Origin: an uncultured SAR324 cluster bacterium
Lineage (GTDB): Bacteria > SAR324 > NAC60-12
DNA: 64,000 nt
Assembly (NCBI GenBank): GCA_905182865.1
Contig: CAJJCY010000003.1
Span: forward strand, 650,054 to 714,053
Direction of reading: 5' to 3'
Shown: one piece after another, positions 38,008-47,399 of the stretch
How the letters are laid out: every line of letters begins with the position of its first letter
Numbering within the stretch: position 1 is the stretch's first letter
Program-made: the position numbers and the translations under genes
The notes under the pieces: model-generated
What the model was told of the DNA's origin: nothing
Databases searched by the model: none
What the model saw: only the letters and a program-made list of their open reading frames with translations

Positions 38008-38705
38008 ATGAAAACTGTCTGACAGAATTATTCGACAACTTGCGCGATAATTATGAGGATGAAATATGCCGCGCGATGAGGGGTGTCCCCTGAGAGCATG
38101 CATTTTATATTCGTGCCAAAGCCAAAAAAATCGAAGCCTTGGCTGTTCGCGTCCGTAGCGATTCCAGTCGACTTCGCTTGCTCGACATCGGATGCTGAGC
38201 AGGACTGGTGGAGAAGTTCTTGCGTATACCGAACGCCGATATTACCGGTCTTGACGTCTCCGAGCAGTTATTGGAGAAAGCGCGAGAGAATTCGCCGGTA
38301 TGCCGGTTTACACACTTCGATGGACAAAATATAGATGACGAGGATAATAGCTATCATCTTGTGTTTGCGATTAATGTATTTCACAATATCACCATAAAAA
38401 ACTGGATGAAATTGCTTATGGAGATGCAGCGTGTTCTTCAGTCAGACGAAATCCTCGCTTTATTTGAGCATAATCCCTGGCACCCCATCGTCCGGTTTGT
38501 CGTATCCCGATGTAGCTTCGATAGCGATGCAGTGTTTCTCAGCCGATCAAATACGTGTTCATTATTACTTACGGCAGGCTCGCATAGCATCGATTCGTCT
38601 TACATGATTTTCCTTCCTTGGAGCATCGGCATCAACCACGTGCTGGAACGGGCATTGGGTTGGTTGACGCTGGGTGTTCAATACTTTGCTACAGGAATCA
38701 AATGA
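38008..38705 (+). pseudogene. SAM-dependent methyltransferase with an early frameshift and two in-frame TGA codons
   Basis: After ATG 38008 one frame error leads to LTELFDNLRDNYEDEICRAM, then TGA at 38091-38093, EHAFYIRAKAKKIEAL, LRLLDIGC, TGA at 38196-38198, and an intact stretch from 38208: ADITGLDVSEQLLEKARENS, VFAINVFHNITIKNW and LFEHNPWHPIVRF. The second TGA sits where motif I expects glycine (LDIGCGAGL), and the first aligns with a glycine in the paralogue at 36374. The C-terminus is complete and overlaps the next gene's ATG (ATGA at 38702-38705). Base composition is richer in G+C than the flanking glycan genes. Confidence 0.72.
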
Positions 38706-39451
38706 TAAATGTTCCACAAAAAGGTATTGAGTTTTCCATGGCGGTATTGTGCTACCATGAAGAAGAGTCCGTGATTCCATTTGTTGAAAATCTCCATTCT
38801 ATCTTATCATTTTTTCATTTTAACTGGGAGATTGTCCTTGTAGCCAACTATTGGCCGGATATCCCAGATCGTACCCCGGATGTCGCCAGGGCTCTTTGTG
38901 AACGCTTGCCACATACCCGTTATATCGCTGAGCCCAAGCAAGGTGCGATGGGGTGGGATATGAAGTCAGGGCTTGATGCCTGTGAAGGCCGGTACATCGG
39001 TGTAATTGATGGTGATGGACAGTACCCTATAGAGGCTATTTTATCCTGTTTTGCCGCAATTAAGATCAGTGACTATGATTTTATAAAAACCTATCGGGTG
39101 CTGCGTTCGGACAGTTTATATCGCAATATTATTTCCGGTATTTATAATCGACTGTTCAAGCTGTTGTTTCCAGCTTACCGCGGATTTCAGGATGTGAATT
39201 CGAAGCCGAAAATTATGAAACGCGAGGCATACGGGCGCATGAATTTGCATGCTAAAGACTGGTTCATAGACGCAGAGATTGTGCTAAACAGCCTGAACCT
39301 TGGCCTGAAAATGTACGAGATTCCTATCAAATTCCAGGCTATAGAAACACGCAAATCCTTTGTGCGCATAAACGCCGTATTTGAATTTACACGTAATCTC
39401 TTTGCTTACCGGTTTGGTTGGCCACCTTTTGAAAATAAGCGTAAATTGTAA
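38702..39451 (+). CDS. GT2 family glycosyltransferase
   Basis: This 249-residue enzyme starts at ATG 38702, overlapping the preceding stop by four bases. It reads FSMAVLCYHEEESVIPFVEN, VIDGDGQYPIEAILSC with the acidic DGDGQ metal motif, and GFQDVNSKPKIMKREAY with KDWFIDAEIVL, the acceptor-side motif of polyprenyl-phosphate glycosyltransferases. The usual N-terminal VVIPxYNE is altered to AVLCYHEE. It overlaps the epimerase start by one base. It is intact, unlike most genes around it, and its base composition suggests transfer together with the methyltransferase and epimerase genes. Confidence 0.85.
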   Translation: MINVPQKGIEFSMAVLCYHEEESVIPFVENLHSILSFFHFNWEIVLVANYWPDIPDRTPDVARALCERLPHTRYIAEPKQGAMGWDMKSGLDACEGRYIGVIDGDGQYPIEAILSCFAAIKISDYDFIKTYRVLRSDSLYRNIISGIYNRLFKLLFPAYRGFQDVNSKPKIMKREAYGRMNLHAKDWFIDAEIVLNSLNLGLKMYEIPIKFQAIETRKSFVRINAVFEFTRNLFAYRFGWPPFENKRKL

Positions 39452-40314
39452 TGACCCGCATATTTATTACCGGCGGCAGTTCCGCCATTGGCCAATGCGT
39501 AGTCAGCGAATTGATCGGACACAATCACAACGTGACGGCGCTTACGCATCGCAAGTCTCTGCCAGGTGGTTTGCCAGTTAAAACTATTGGTGGATCGATT
39601 CTTGAGCCTGAATCGTATAAGGCAGTAGCCCTTGACGCTGAGGTTATTTTACATCTGGCGGGCCTGAGTCATAGCGATATACCAAAACAATATGATGATG
39701 TGAACACGGAGGGGACGCGCTGTTTGCTTGGGGTCTGCGCACCGAACGCTTTTTTCGTGTACCTGAGCACCCGCTGCGCTCATCCGGATGGGGGCGACTA
39801 TGCCTTATCAAAGCTGCGAGCAGAGCAAGCTGTTATGTCCAGCGGGTTACGTTATGCGGTTGTGCGGCCAGCCGAGGTCTATGGAACAAAGGAGGGTGAG
39901 GGTATTGATCGTCTGATCCAGTTGGCGTTACGTTATCGTGTGGTTTTGGATTTTCGTCAGCATGGTGCGTCCGCTTATGCGCCAATCAGTGTGGACGAGG
40001 TGGTGTGTTTCCTTGTCGAGGCGGTGGAGCACCAACGCCGCGACAAGGGGGTATATACCCTTTGCGCTGAAAACTTATTGACTGCAAATGATATCTGCCG
40101 AGAGTTGACACGCTTCCGTAGATGTCGTCATTTTGTCTTGCCTATCTCAATTCGATGGCTGGAAGTGCTACTGAAATTGCAGATTCCGATGCCGTTCAAA
40201 CGCGATCAGATCGCGAGGTTGACTGTTCCAAAATCAAACGACCTGTCAGTAGCCCGTATGGATTACGGATTTAATCCGCGTCCCTTTAGCGAATATCTTC
40301 ATACGCTTTCATAA
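39451..40314 (+). CDS. NAD-dependent epimerase/dehydratase (extended SDR)
   Basis: The 287-residue protein begins MTRIFITGGSSAIGQCVVSE, the extended-SDR cofactor motif. It then has VILHLAGLSHSDIPKQYDDV, VYLSTRCAH, and DYALSKLRAEQAV with the catalytic tyrosine and lysine in YxLSK. RPAEVYGTKEGEGIDRL and AYAPISVDEVVCFLVEAVEH are typical of nucleotide-sugar epimerases. It may modify a sugar nucleotide or a lipid-linked sugar made by the neighbouring transferases; substrate unassigned. It ends the three-gene block 38008-40314. Confidence 0.88.
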   Translation: MTRIFITGGSSAIGQCVVSELIGHNHNVTALTHRKSLPGGLPVKTIGGSILEPESYKAVALDAEVILHLAGLSHSDIPKQYDDVNTEGTRCLLGVCAPNAFFVYLSTRCAHPDGGDYALSKLRAEQAVMSSGLRYAVVRPAEVYGTKEGEGIDRLIQLALRYRVVLDFRQHGASAYAPISVDEVVCFLVEAVEHQRRDKGVYTLCAENLLTANDICRELTRFRRCRHFVLPISIRWLEVLLKLQIPMPFKRDQIARLTVPKSNDLSVARMDYGFNPRPFSEYLHTLS

Positions 40315-40375
40315 CAAGTCCAATGGTTTTTATACTTAAATTATGACGTTTGCTTTGCCTGGGAAGGCTCTGTGA

Positions 40376-40750
40376 CCATGGATGATGATTTCTGTGTTAA
40401 TGCATTGAAGAGTGCCCTACGCAAGCATAAGACACCTGAGATATTCAATACAGACCAGGGAGCACAATATACCGGTAAGGCATTTTACTGGTGCACTAAA
40501 AGATCATGGCGTTCAAATCAGTATGGACGGTAAAGGGCGCTGTATGGATAACATCTTCATAGAACGCTTATGGAGGTCAGTAAAGTACGAAAAGATCTTC
40601 CTGGAGGAGTTTGAAACTGTTCCGGAATTACTCTCAGGGTTAAAGGAGTATTTTGAGTTTTACAATTTTGAGAGACCACATCAATCTCTGGTAGGAAAAA
40701 CGCCTGCAGAGATTTATTGGGGTAGAGAAGTTGCCAGGAAGGCAGCATGA
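40376..40750 (+). mobile_element. IS3-family transposase remnant (C-terminal integrase part)
   Basis: In two frames the DNA encodes TMDDDFCVNALKSALRKHKT, PEIFNTDQGAQYTG and then, after a one-base shift near 40485, FTGALKDHGVQISMDGKGRC, MDNIFIERLWRSVKYEKIF and the ending FYNFERPHQSLVGKTPAEIY. This is the DDE integrase core of IS3-family OrfB, with the second Asp in NTDQG and the Glu in IERLWRSVKYE visible. The N-terminal half and any OrfA are absent, so only the right part of an element remains. Confidence 0.88.
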
Positions 40751-40800
40751 TTAATACAATGAAAAACAAACTAAAGTACACCTTAACTCATAAGAAAAAC

Positions 40801-40825
40801 TGTCCTTGACTTGGGGTCCACTTCA
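40801..40825. repeat. Right terminal inverted repeat of the IS3-family remnant
   Basis: Fifty bases after the transposase stop the sequence TGTCCTTGACTTGGGGTCCA then CTTCA matches the terminal repeat of many IS3-family elements (read inward, TGAAGTGGACCCC). No left copy was found upstream of 40376, consistent with a truncated element. Confidence 0.7.
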
Positions 40826-40951
40826 AACATTTAACTGGTTAAAAAATTTTCACTAATACTTTAAAAGAAATGATTCACCCTGAAAAATTTTCAGATATAT
40901 ATAAATATTTAGACAGTAAAACTCCTAAATGTTAATTAATAAAAAAAACTA

Positions 40952-41326
40952 TTGTTAATATTATTGTTTTTTGGATGCTGTTTAATCTACTTTACTTTAT
41001 CAATACCATCGAATTCAATATCTTTGGATCAAAAAGACGCAATTAGAATTGCAAAAGATATATTCCAAGGGAACTTTCCTCTACATGGCCCCAAACACAG
41101 TAATGGAATGTACACATTTCCTGCGTTTTTTTACTTTGTTTCACCTCTTGTATATATTTCTGATGAACCAATGTTTTTATATGGATCAGTTGCTTTTTTA
41201 TATATTATTGGAGTATTGCTTTTAGCCAATTATATTTACAAAAATTATGGTTGCTTTGAATGTATTATTTCCCTGTTATTTTCTGCCATACATTTTTGGT
41301 TATTTCGGATAGGCGTTTTAAGGTAG
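40952..41326 (+). pseudogene. Truncated membrane glycosyltransferase N-terminus
   Basis: A 124-residue open frame with a first helix (LILLFFGCCLIYFTLS), a loop with DQKDAIRIAKDIFQGNFPLH and further helices. Layout and the acidic loop resemble the start of a GT39/GT87-type membrane enzyme. Coding similarity ends abruptly at about 41313, where the sequence becomes GT2 copy 2 in another frame. It is therefore a 5' fragment created by a recombination or deletion. Confidence 0.55.
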
Positions 41327-42131
41327 TAAGGTTTTCTCGTAATTTTAGACATCAAGCGGCTTTGTTGGTAGGTTATGAATTTGCGAAGGGAGACGTAATT
41401 GTTTCACTTGATGCTGATTTACAGGATCCACCGTAATTAATAGGATCTATGTTGGATAAGATAAAAGAGGGGCATGATGTGGTTTATGCTGCCCGTAAGT
41501 CCCGGGGGATAGATTCCCTATTTAAACGTAAGACGGCTGATGTTTTCTATTGGATCATGAAAAAATTTGGTGTGGACATTGTTCCCAATCACGCTGATTT
41601 TCGCATGGTCACTAGGCGTGCGCTAAATGCTTTTTTAAAATTCCACGAAAATAATCACTTCATCAGGGCAACTTTCCCAATAGTTGGATTCCCTTCATGT
41701 GTGGTTTATTATGACAGGCCGGAGCGACTTGCAGGAGAAACAAAATATCCTTTTCGTAAGATGCTTGAATTTGCTATTGATGGTTTGACATCTTTTAGTA
41801 CGGTTCCGTTAAGAATATGTTCATTGGTTGGCCTATTAGTTTATTTGTTAGCTCTACTAATGCTGTCCTGGAGTCTAATTGTTAAAATATTTGGAGGTGC
41901 AATACCAGGTTGGACTTCCACAGTTGCTCCATTGTAATTACTCGGTGGGGGTTCAGTTGAGCTTTTTGGGTAATTATGGGAGAATATATCGGAAAAATAT
42001 ATACTGAAGTCAAACATCGCCCTCGCTACATTGTCCAAGAAACGATTAATATTGGTGAGAAAAATGCACCCTTGTCTTTATCAGCTCCTTTAACTTCAAA
42101 ATTATCTAAATCACCAAAAATGATGTCTTGA
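41314..42131 (+). pseudogene. GT2 glycosyltransferase (ArnC/DPMS-like), copy 2, truncated with stops
   Basis: The region begins in the middle of the enzyme (KVVRFSRNFRHQAALLVGYE), passes a TAA at 41434 in place of the glutamate codon seen in copy 1, and then is open from 41449 to 41937: AARKSRGIDSLFKRKTADVF, DFRMVTRRALNAF, VVYYDRPERLAGETKYPFRK and two C-terminal helices ending with TAA. A further piece in another frame (GEYIGKIYTEVKHRPRYIVQ) completes the family C-terminus, ending at TGA 42129-42131. It retains the C-terminal half that copy 1 lost. Confidence 0.82.
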
Positions 42132-42150
42132 GATTTAGCTAATCGTCTGG

Positions 42151-43623
42151 ATGCTTGGAATTGGAGGTTCAGATTTATATGCTCTTCCTGCACTGATAGG
42201 ACTAATTATTTTGTTTCGAGAAATTATTATAAATGATAGCCCACTACCTTTTTTTACAACATCAGTTAATCACACGTTAGTTAAAGTACTATATTTTTTG
42301 CTGATACTGATTGTTTTAGCAAAAACTTTGCTAAGCCTTTATTCTTTCCGTTGGGATATTTTTGATGTTGGCAGCTACAGCAGTGTTGTTTTCAATTTTT
42401 CCAAGGGATTAAATTTTAATTCTTTCCTTCAGATACCAGCAACCGCAGATCATTTTACGCCATCGTTAGCTCTCTTTGCACCATTGTACTGGATTGAAGC
42501 AACCGTTCACTGGCTGACTTTTGCCAAAGCTCTTTCTTATTTATCTCTCCCATTGGTGGTATATTATTGGCTGGCAGACAAAACTGAAAGCAACTTCAAG
42601 TTTGTTCTAAGTTGTCTGTTTGGAGTTTGGATGCTGATGTTATACAAGCCGGCAGTCAGTAGTAGATTTTTTGAGTTTTCACCTTCCTCACTAGCACCAC
42701 CATTTATTATTTTAAGTTTTTTACTGATGGAAAAAAGGCGGTGGTTTTTATTTTCATTAACCATGATCTTTATAATTGGCTTGAAAGAGCATATGGGGGT
42801 TGTTTTGATAGGTTTTGGTCTGTTTGGAATAGCACAAAGGAAATTTCGTTCAGGATTTATTTTAGCCGGAATTGGTTTATTAGTAACTTATTTGATGATT
42901 TTTCAGGTCATGCCATACTTTCGAGATTATCAAGCTTTTAGCAATACTCAAATAGCGCCGTTTCAGGATCTTCTCGGAAAAGCAATTTATCTTGTAAAAC
43001 TTCTTTGGCCGTTGTGCTTTTTGCCTTTAATATATTGGCGTTACGGAGTTTTAGCTGCACCAGCAATCGGAGTTAATTTGCTTTCCGGTAGGCCAGAAAT
43101 GTATAGTACTGGATTTCATTATGATGATGTCTCCTCAACCCTGTTACTTATGACTTGCTCACTAATTCTTATAGAGAAACATGCTGTCGTAGTGAATTGG
43201 TTTGGGGAAAAATGGGTAAAAGGAGTATTTATTATTTGGTTGGTTGGATTTATGACTCTCTTACCTGCGAGTCCAATTAGAAAACTCAGATATGCATTGC
43301 CTACGTCTACACATTTGAAATTGATTGAAGACATTTGGGCGATTGATAAGAAATGGCCAAATGCCTCTCTGGCAGTGCAGTCTACTATTGGACCTCACAT
43401 TCATCGGAATGCTATTACCATCATGACCCAACAGTCCTCTGGTGAATGTGTATCTCCGAAGGTAAATAGTTTGCCAGTAGATATAATTTTATTATCACCA
43501 GATGTAGGACACTACATGATAAATGATTTTGAAAAATGTATCGAATCACTTGAAGCTAATCCATTATACACTCGCACAAAATCATTTCAAAATCTCTTTG
43601 TTTATGAACTTTCAGTTAACTAA
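42151..43623 (+). CDS. DUF2079-family multi-pass membrane protein
   Basis: This 490-residue protein has about ten membrane helices. The segment RWDIFDVGSYSSVVFNFSKG followed by DHFTPSLALFAPLYWIEATV is the DUF2079 signature, and GLKEHMGVVLIGFGLFGIAQ is also typical. The C-terminal 100 residues are soluble, probably periplasmic. DUF2079 proteins resemble membrane glycosyltransferases but have no assigned reaction. The first residues may be inherited from the tail of the upstream gene, so the true start could be a little further in. It is intact although its neighbours are broken. Confidence 0.85.
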   Translation: MLGIGGSDLYALPALIGLIILFREIIINDSPLPFFTTSVNHTLVKVLYFLLILIVLAKTLLSLYSFRWDIFDVGSYSSVVFNFSKGLNFNSFLQIPATADHFTPSLALFAPLYWIEATVHWLTFAKALSYLSLPLVVYYWLADKTESNFKFVLSCLFGVWMLMLYKPAVSSRFFEFSPSSLAPPFIILSFLLMEKRRWFLFSLTMIFIIGLKEHMGVVLIGFGLFGIAQRKFRSGFILAGIGLLVTYLMIFQVMPYFRDYQAFSNTQIAPFQDLLGKAIYLVKLLWPLCFLPLIYWRYGVLAAPAIGVNLLSGRPEMYSTGFHYDDVSSTLLLMTCSLILIEKHAVVVNWFGEKWVKGVFIIWLVGFMTLLPASPIRKLRYALPTSTHLKLIEDIWAIDKKWPNASLAVQSTIGPHIHRNAITIMTQQSSGECVSPKVNSLPVDIILLSPDVGHYMINDFEKCIESLEANPLYTRTKSFQNLFVYELSVN

Positions 43624-43678
43624 AGCTTTGTTACAGAAGTTTGTCATCTGAGTAATAATCGAATATGGTGTTTTAAGA

Positions 43679-43869
43679 GATGAATAAAGGAGGCAAATTA
43701 GGTAGAAGAAAATCTTGGAATTTCAATTAACCAAATAAAGAGGATATGCCATCATCGAAAAACACGCACTTATAGGCTTAGAGAAGATATTTCTCTACCA
43801 GATGGTCCATGTCCTCCTGCAAACGGGCCCCGTGAGCCGAATCACGATAGCTTCATTGTAGCGGAGTGA
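43679..43869 (+). other. Unrecognised coding-like stretch
   Basis: Two overlapping frames look protein-like: MNKGGKLGRRKSW from an ATG at 43680 behind an AAAGGAGG-like context, and then, in another frame, ISINQIKRICHHRKTRTYRL, REDISLPDGPCPP and PREPNHDSFIVAE before TGA. I do not recognise the family. The His/Cys-rich start suggests a DNA-binding or metal-binding remnant. It is a short degraded fragment beside the convergent glycosyltransferase gene. Confidence 0.35.
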
Positions 43870-43881
43870 CGACTGAAAGAA

Positions 43882-45507
43882 TCATACGAAGGTCTTTACA
43901 AGGTCGATTAGTCTCTTGGCAATCTGGAGATTGTATCGAGGGTTACCAAGGATGCGCACCGCGAAAAAGCTGGCGAACATTACGAGCACCACGGGGGCAC
44001 CCTCCATGGGCTTGTCATGCACGACGTGGCCTCCCAAGAACAACACAAAAACCATCCAGCTTGGTAGATCCAAAATCCAGTATCGTGTGTAGGCGGGTAT
44101 GGGGACAAAACGATCGAGGGTGGCATTGATGATGGTCCAGACATATACAAAGAGAAATCCTACAATGGGTGTCAGTACCGTGTAACGCAATACTTCATAC
44201 TTTTCGTAACCAGCAATTTCGCTCAGCTTGAGCCAGTTCCACTGTGTCAGTCCTATGAGGATGATACCGTAGGCAAGCATGGCCGCCAACCGAGTGCGAT
44301 CTGACCAGACCATCTGGTGCACAGTTTTCAAAAACTCCGTCACGAGTGAGATGATTTTTCCAAGATTGATCACCTGCCTCCGCTCAAGCTCTTGGTAGAG
44401 CAAAACCAGTGCCCCAAAGGCGAGCAGGGCGAAGAACGGGAAGAACTTGTCAAAATGATCCCCTAGATAATACAAATAGGTTAGGTAGGAGCAAAACGAG
44501 GCCCCAACCATCAGTAATGCGGCTGGCCACAGGTGGGGGATGGCAAATGCTGTAAGCACTGTAAACACGTCTGAGAAATAAGCATACCGCTCGTGCATTT
44601 TTGGCAAAAAGAAGGTGATGAAAACCAAGGATGTCGTTATGAACAAGAGCTGGTTTTCCGGGCTGGAGAGGTTTTGGGGTTTACAGACTATTACCAGAAA
44701 AAGCACCCCAAGGGTGAACAGCATCCCCAATGGCATGAACACCGAGTAGTTGTCCGGGAGCCAATGGTAAACGTTGGCGGCATTCCGGGTCAAGTCCCCA
44801 AATAGTTCCGTCTGGTTTTTGTAGATTAACAGCAGATCCGACATGTCACGCCCTGCAAAATAAGTAGGCAGGATCGTAAGGAAGTAAACGAAGGGGACAA
44901 GCCATAGACTCCTGAGTTTCTGACCATGGTAAACCAGTAAGATTACGAGTGCCGGGAAGAGGAAAACAGACTGGAACTTGATGGAGAACGCTACCCCAAT
45001 GCATAGAATAGCTAGTGACCGACGGTTGCAGAGCAGTAAGGAAACACCCATAATCAAGGGAGCTGCAACCAAACTTTCAATCTGGGTAATGGAGTTGCTG
45101 TTCAAAATCACTGTTGGCAGCACAAAGATTGTTGCAGTACCCGCAACTGCTTTTAACGGAGAACACTTGGCCGATCGGAGAAGGTGGTAAGAGGCCAGTG
45201 TAGTGAGCAGGTCTCCGAAATTGGTGATCAGCTTGATTAAATAGTGGCTGTCGGTGCCCGGAAGAAGAGTGTTAACACCGGCCATCAGGTAGGTATACAC
45301 CGGAGTGTAGTTGGTGACCGTGTTGACTAGAGCATTTTGAAGGCCTGTCTGTTGGAGGTGCTCAAGCCATGGAATAAAATAAGTTGATGTGTTGTGTGAA
45401 ATGAAGTCCCTGAGCAACCACCTTAACTCAATTCCATAGTAAAAAACAAAACACAAACAAAGTATCCACAAATACGGCAAATATGATTTAACAAGGGATT
45501 TGTTCAT
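43882..45507 (-). CDS. GT87-like multi-pass mannosyl/glucosyltransferase
   Basis: This 541-residue intact protein has about twelve membrane helices, an N-terminal loop FISHNTSTYFIPWLEHL with acidic and polar residues after the first helix, VTNYTPVYTYLMAG, AVAFSIKFQSVFLFPAL-like IKxQ sequence and PKMHERYAYFSDVF. The KFQS and KMHERY patterns are shared by prokaryotic polyprenyl-linked membrane glycosyltransferases (GT87/PIG-M-like). The DNA is clearly richer in G+C than the surrounding glycan genes and contains no TCCGGA site, so it was probably acquired separately. It is the only minus-strand gene between 36 and 46 kb. Confidence 0.75.
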   Translation of the reverse strand: MNKSLVKSYLPYLWILCLCFVFYYGIELRWLLRDFISHNTSTYFIPWLEHLQQTGLQNALVNTVTNYTPVYTYLMAGVNTLLPGTDSHYLIKLITNFGDLLTTLASYHLLRSAKCSPLKAVAGTATIFVLPTVILNSNSITQIESLVAAPLIMGVSLLLCNRRSLAILCIGVAFSIKFQSVFLFPALVILLVYHGQKLRSLWLVPFVYFLTILPTYFAGRDMSDLLLIYKNQTELFGDLTRNAANVYHWLPDNYSVFMPLGMLFTLGVLFLVIVCKPQNLSSPENQLLFITTSLVFITFFLPKMHERYAYFSDVFTVLTAFAIPHLWPAALLMVGASFCSYLTYLYYLGDHFDKFFPFFALLAFGALVLLYQELERRQVINLGKIISLVTEFLKTVHQMVWSDRTRLAAMLAYGIILIGLTQWNWLKLSEIAGYEKYEVLRYTVLTPIVGFLFVYVWTIINATLDRFVPIPAYTRYWILDLPSWMVFVLFLGGHVVHDKPMEGAPVVLVMFASFFAVRILGNPRYNLQIAKRLIDLVKTFV

Positions 45508-45854
45508 TTAGACCTAGGTTTCTGAGAAAGCAATAAGGTTGTAATACATTCCAGATAATTGAAGGGTGACTAATTAAAAAATAGATGTAAAAACTACATA
45601 TATTTAGTATTGCACCTTCTGGACCTCTGTTATTATGTTCTGACAAACATTGAAAGAGTATGAAATAACAAACAAAGCTTCTTTTGGACTAACGCAGTGA
45701 AAACGATTACATTCCTCTTATTTCCTCTCATAAAAACTTGCACTCACAGGTAAGTCTTTCTACCATCAATCCTATATTTAAAGAAAGCGCATTGTCATTG
45801 ATGGGTTCTGATCATGACAGTATTTTAAACACTCCATTTTGAAATAGAGGCAAA
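45508..45854. other. Intergenic region between glycan island and comM
   Basis: These 347 bp lie between divergent genes. I see no coding sequence or RNA gene. This is the right-hand boundary of the glycan region, where base composition and TCCGGA usage return to backbone values. Confidence 0.55.
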
Positions 45855-47399
45855 GTGATTGCCAAGACATTTTCTGCTACAGTCTTAGGAATTGATGCCT
45901 ATTTAATTGAGGTAGAGGTTGATGTTTCAGTTGGAATGAGTGTTTTCAATATTGTGGGATTGCCGGACAATACAATTAAGGAAAGCCGGGATCGGATCCT
46001 GTCTGCAGTCAACAATTCAGGATACAGTTTTCCTGTCCGGAGAGTGGTGGTAAATCTAGCACCGGCTTCTTTGCGTAAGATTGGTTCCGGTTTTGATTTA
46101 CCGATTGCTCTCGCTTTGCTGGGTACAATGGGGCTGTTTCCACCGGAAAACCTGAGCCGCGCAATGGTCGTGGGGGAATTGTCACTCGATGGTGAAGTCC
46201 GTCCTGTACGCGGGATTCTACCGGTTGCAGTGGCTGCCCGTGAGCATGAATTAGAGCAGTTGATTCTTCCAAAAGCTAATGAATCGGAAGCAGCGGTTGT
46301 TGAAGGCATAAGAAGAGTTCCGGTTTCCACACTGTCTGAAGTTGTAAAGTATTTAAAAGGTGATTTGCAAATCACACCTCTTGATTATGATCCAGCAGAA
46401 ATATTTTCACAGCAACAGCATTTTGAAGAGGATTTTCAGGATGTAAAAGGTCAGGAACACGTTAAGAGGGCTCTTGAAGTGGCAGCTGCCGGTTCGCATA
46501 ATTTACTGATGCTTGGTCCTCCCGGTTCCGGCAAAACGATGCTTGCCCGGCGCATGAGTACTATTTTGCCGAGACTCAGTTTTGACGAAGCACTGGAATG
46601 CACAAAAATTCACAGCATCGCCGGAAAGCTTTCATCCGGAACTTCTTTGATTGCACAACGCCCTTTTCGCTTTCCGCATCATACCATATCGCAGGCGGGT
46701 CTGGTTGGTGGAGGTGGTATTCCCGGGCCTGGAGAGATTTCTCTTTCACATAATGGAGTCTTGTTTCTGGATGAATTTCCGGAATTCCCACGGGCAACTC
46801 TTGAATTATTACGTCAACCTCTGGAAGACGGTAAGCTGACTATTTCCAGGGCCGCTATGTCTTTGGAATTCCCTTGCGATTTCATGTTGTTAGCCTCAAT
46901 GAATCCCTGTCCCTGCGGTTATCATGGTGCACCTTCCGGACATGGTAGAAACCGCCGTGAGTGCAATTGTGCACCACAGCTAATTCAAAAATACCGTGCC
47001 AAAATTTCAGGCCCTTTACTCGATCGAATTGATATACACTTGACGGTGCCTGCTGTGGAATATGAAAAACTGGCAGAAGCACGGGTGGGCGAGTCTTCCA
47101 AAAATATCAGGGAACGAGTTGTACGTGCCCGTCAAGTTCAGGAGCAGCGCTTCCAGAATTCTTCAAGCAGAAATAATTCCGGAATGAACCGCAAGGAGTT
47201 GGAAACTCACGCAGAGCTTGCAGATTCCTCCAAAAAAATTCTTCAGCAGGCAATGACCAAAATGGGTTTGAGCGCCCGGGCATACGATCGGATTCTCAAA
47301 GTTGCCCGGACTATTGCAGACCTGGCAGGCGAGCAGAAAATTGATACGCCTCATGTTGCAGAGGCCATTCAGTATCGGAATCTTGATCGTCCGGTTTAA
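45855..47399 (+). CDS. comM: ComM/YifB-family AAA+ ATPase (Mg-chelatase-like)
   Basis: The 514-residue protein has the Lon-type N-terminal domain (MIAKTFSATVLGIDAYLIEV, SVFNIVGLPDNTIKESRDRI), a central AAA domain with MLGPPGSGKTMLARRMSTIL, LFLDEFPEFPRATLELLRQP and the zinc-ribbon-like stretch NPCPCGYHGAP-CNCAPQLI, and a C-terminal Mg_chelatase_C domain (SARAYDRILKVARTIADLAG). ComM is a hexameric helicase that extends heteroduplex DNA during natural transformation. The start is GTG at 45855. It lies 151 bp upstream of the chlD-like gene; the two share only the AAA fold, so adjacency may be chance. Confidence 0.94.
   Translation: MIAKTFSATVLGIDAYLIEVEVDVSVGMSVFNIVGLPDNTIKESRDRILSAVNNSGYSFPVRRVVVNLAPASLRKIGSGFDLPIALALLGTMGLFPPENLSRAMVVGELSLDGEVRPVRGILPVAVAAREHELEQLILPKANESEAAVVEGIRRVPVSTLSEVVKYLKGDLQITPLDYDPAEIFSQQQHFEEDFQDVKGQEHVKRALEVAAAGSHNLLMLGPPGSGKTMLARRMSTILPRLSFDEALECTKIHSIAGKLSSGTSLIAQRPFRFPHHTISQAGLVGGGGIPGPGEISLSHNGVLFLDEFPEFPRATLELLRQPLEDGKLTISRAAMSLEFPCDFMLLASMNPCPCGYHGAPSGHGRNRRECNCAPQLIQKYRAKISGPLLDRIDIHLTVPAVEYEKLAEARVGESSKNIRERVVRARQVQEQRFQNSSSRNNSGMNRKELETHAELADSSKKILQQAMTKMGLSARAYDRILKVARTIADLAGEQKIDTPHVAEAIQYRNLDRPV

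Noticed and set aside
38091..38198. Two in-frame TGA codons in the methyltransferase at positions expected to be glycine, suggesting a donor that reads UGA as glycine
   Set aside because: The adjacent GT2 and epimerase genes of the same cassette have no in-frame TGA, GGA is also used for glycine in this gene, and the gene has an extra frameshift. Two point mutations in a decaying gene are simpler.
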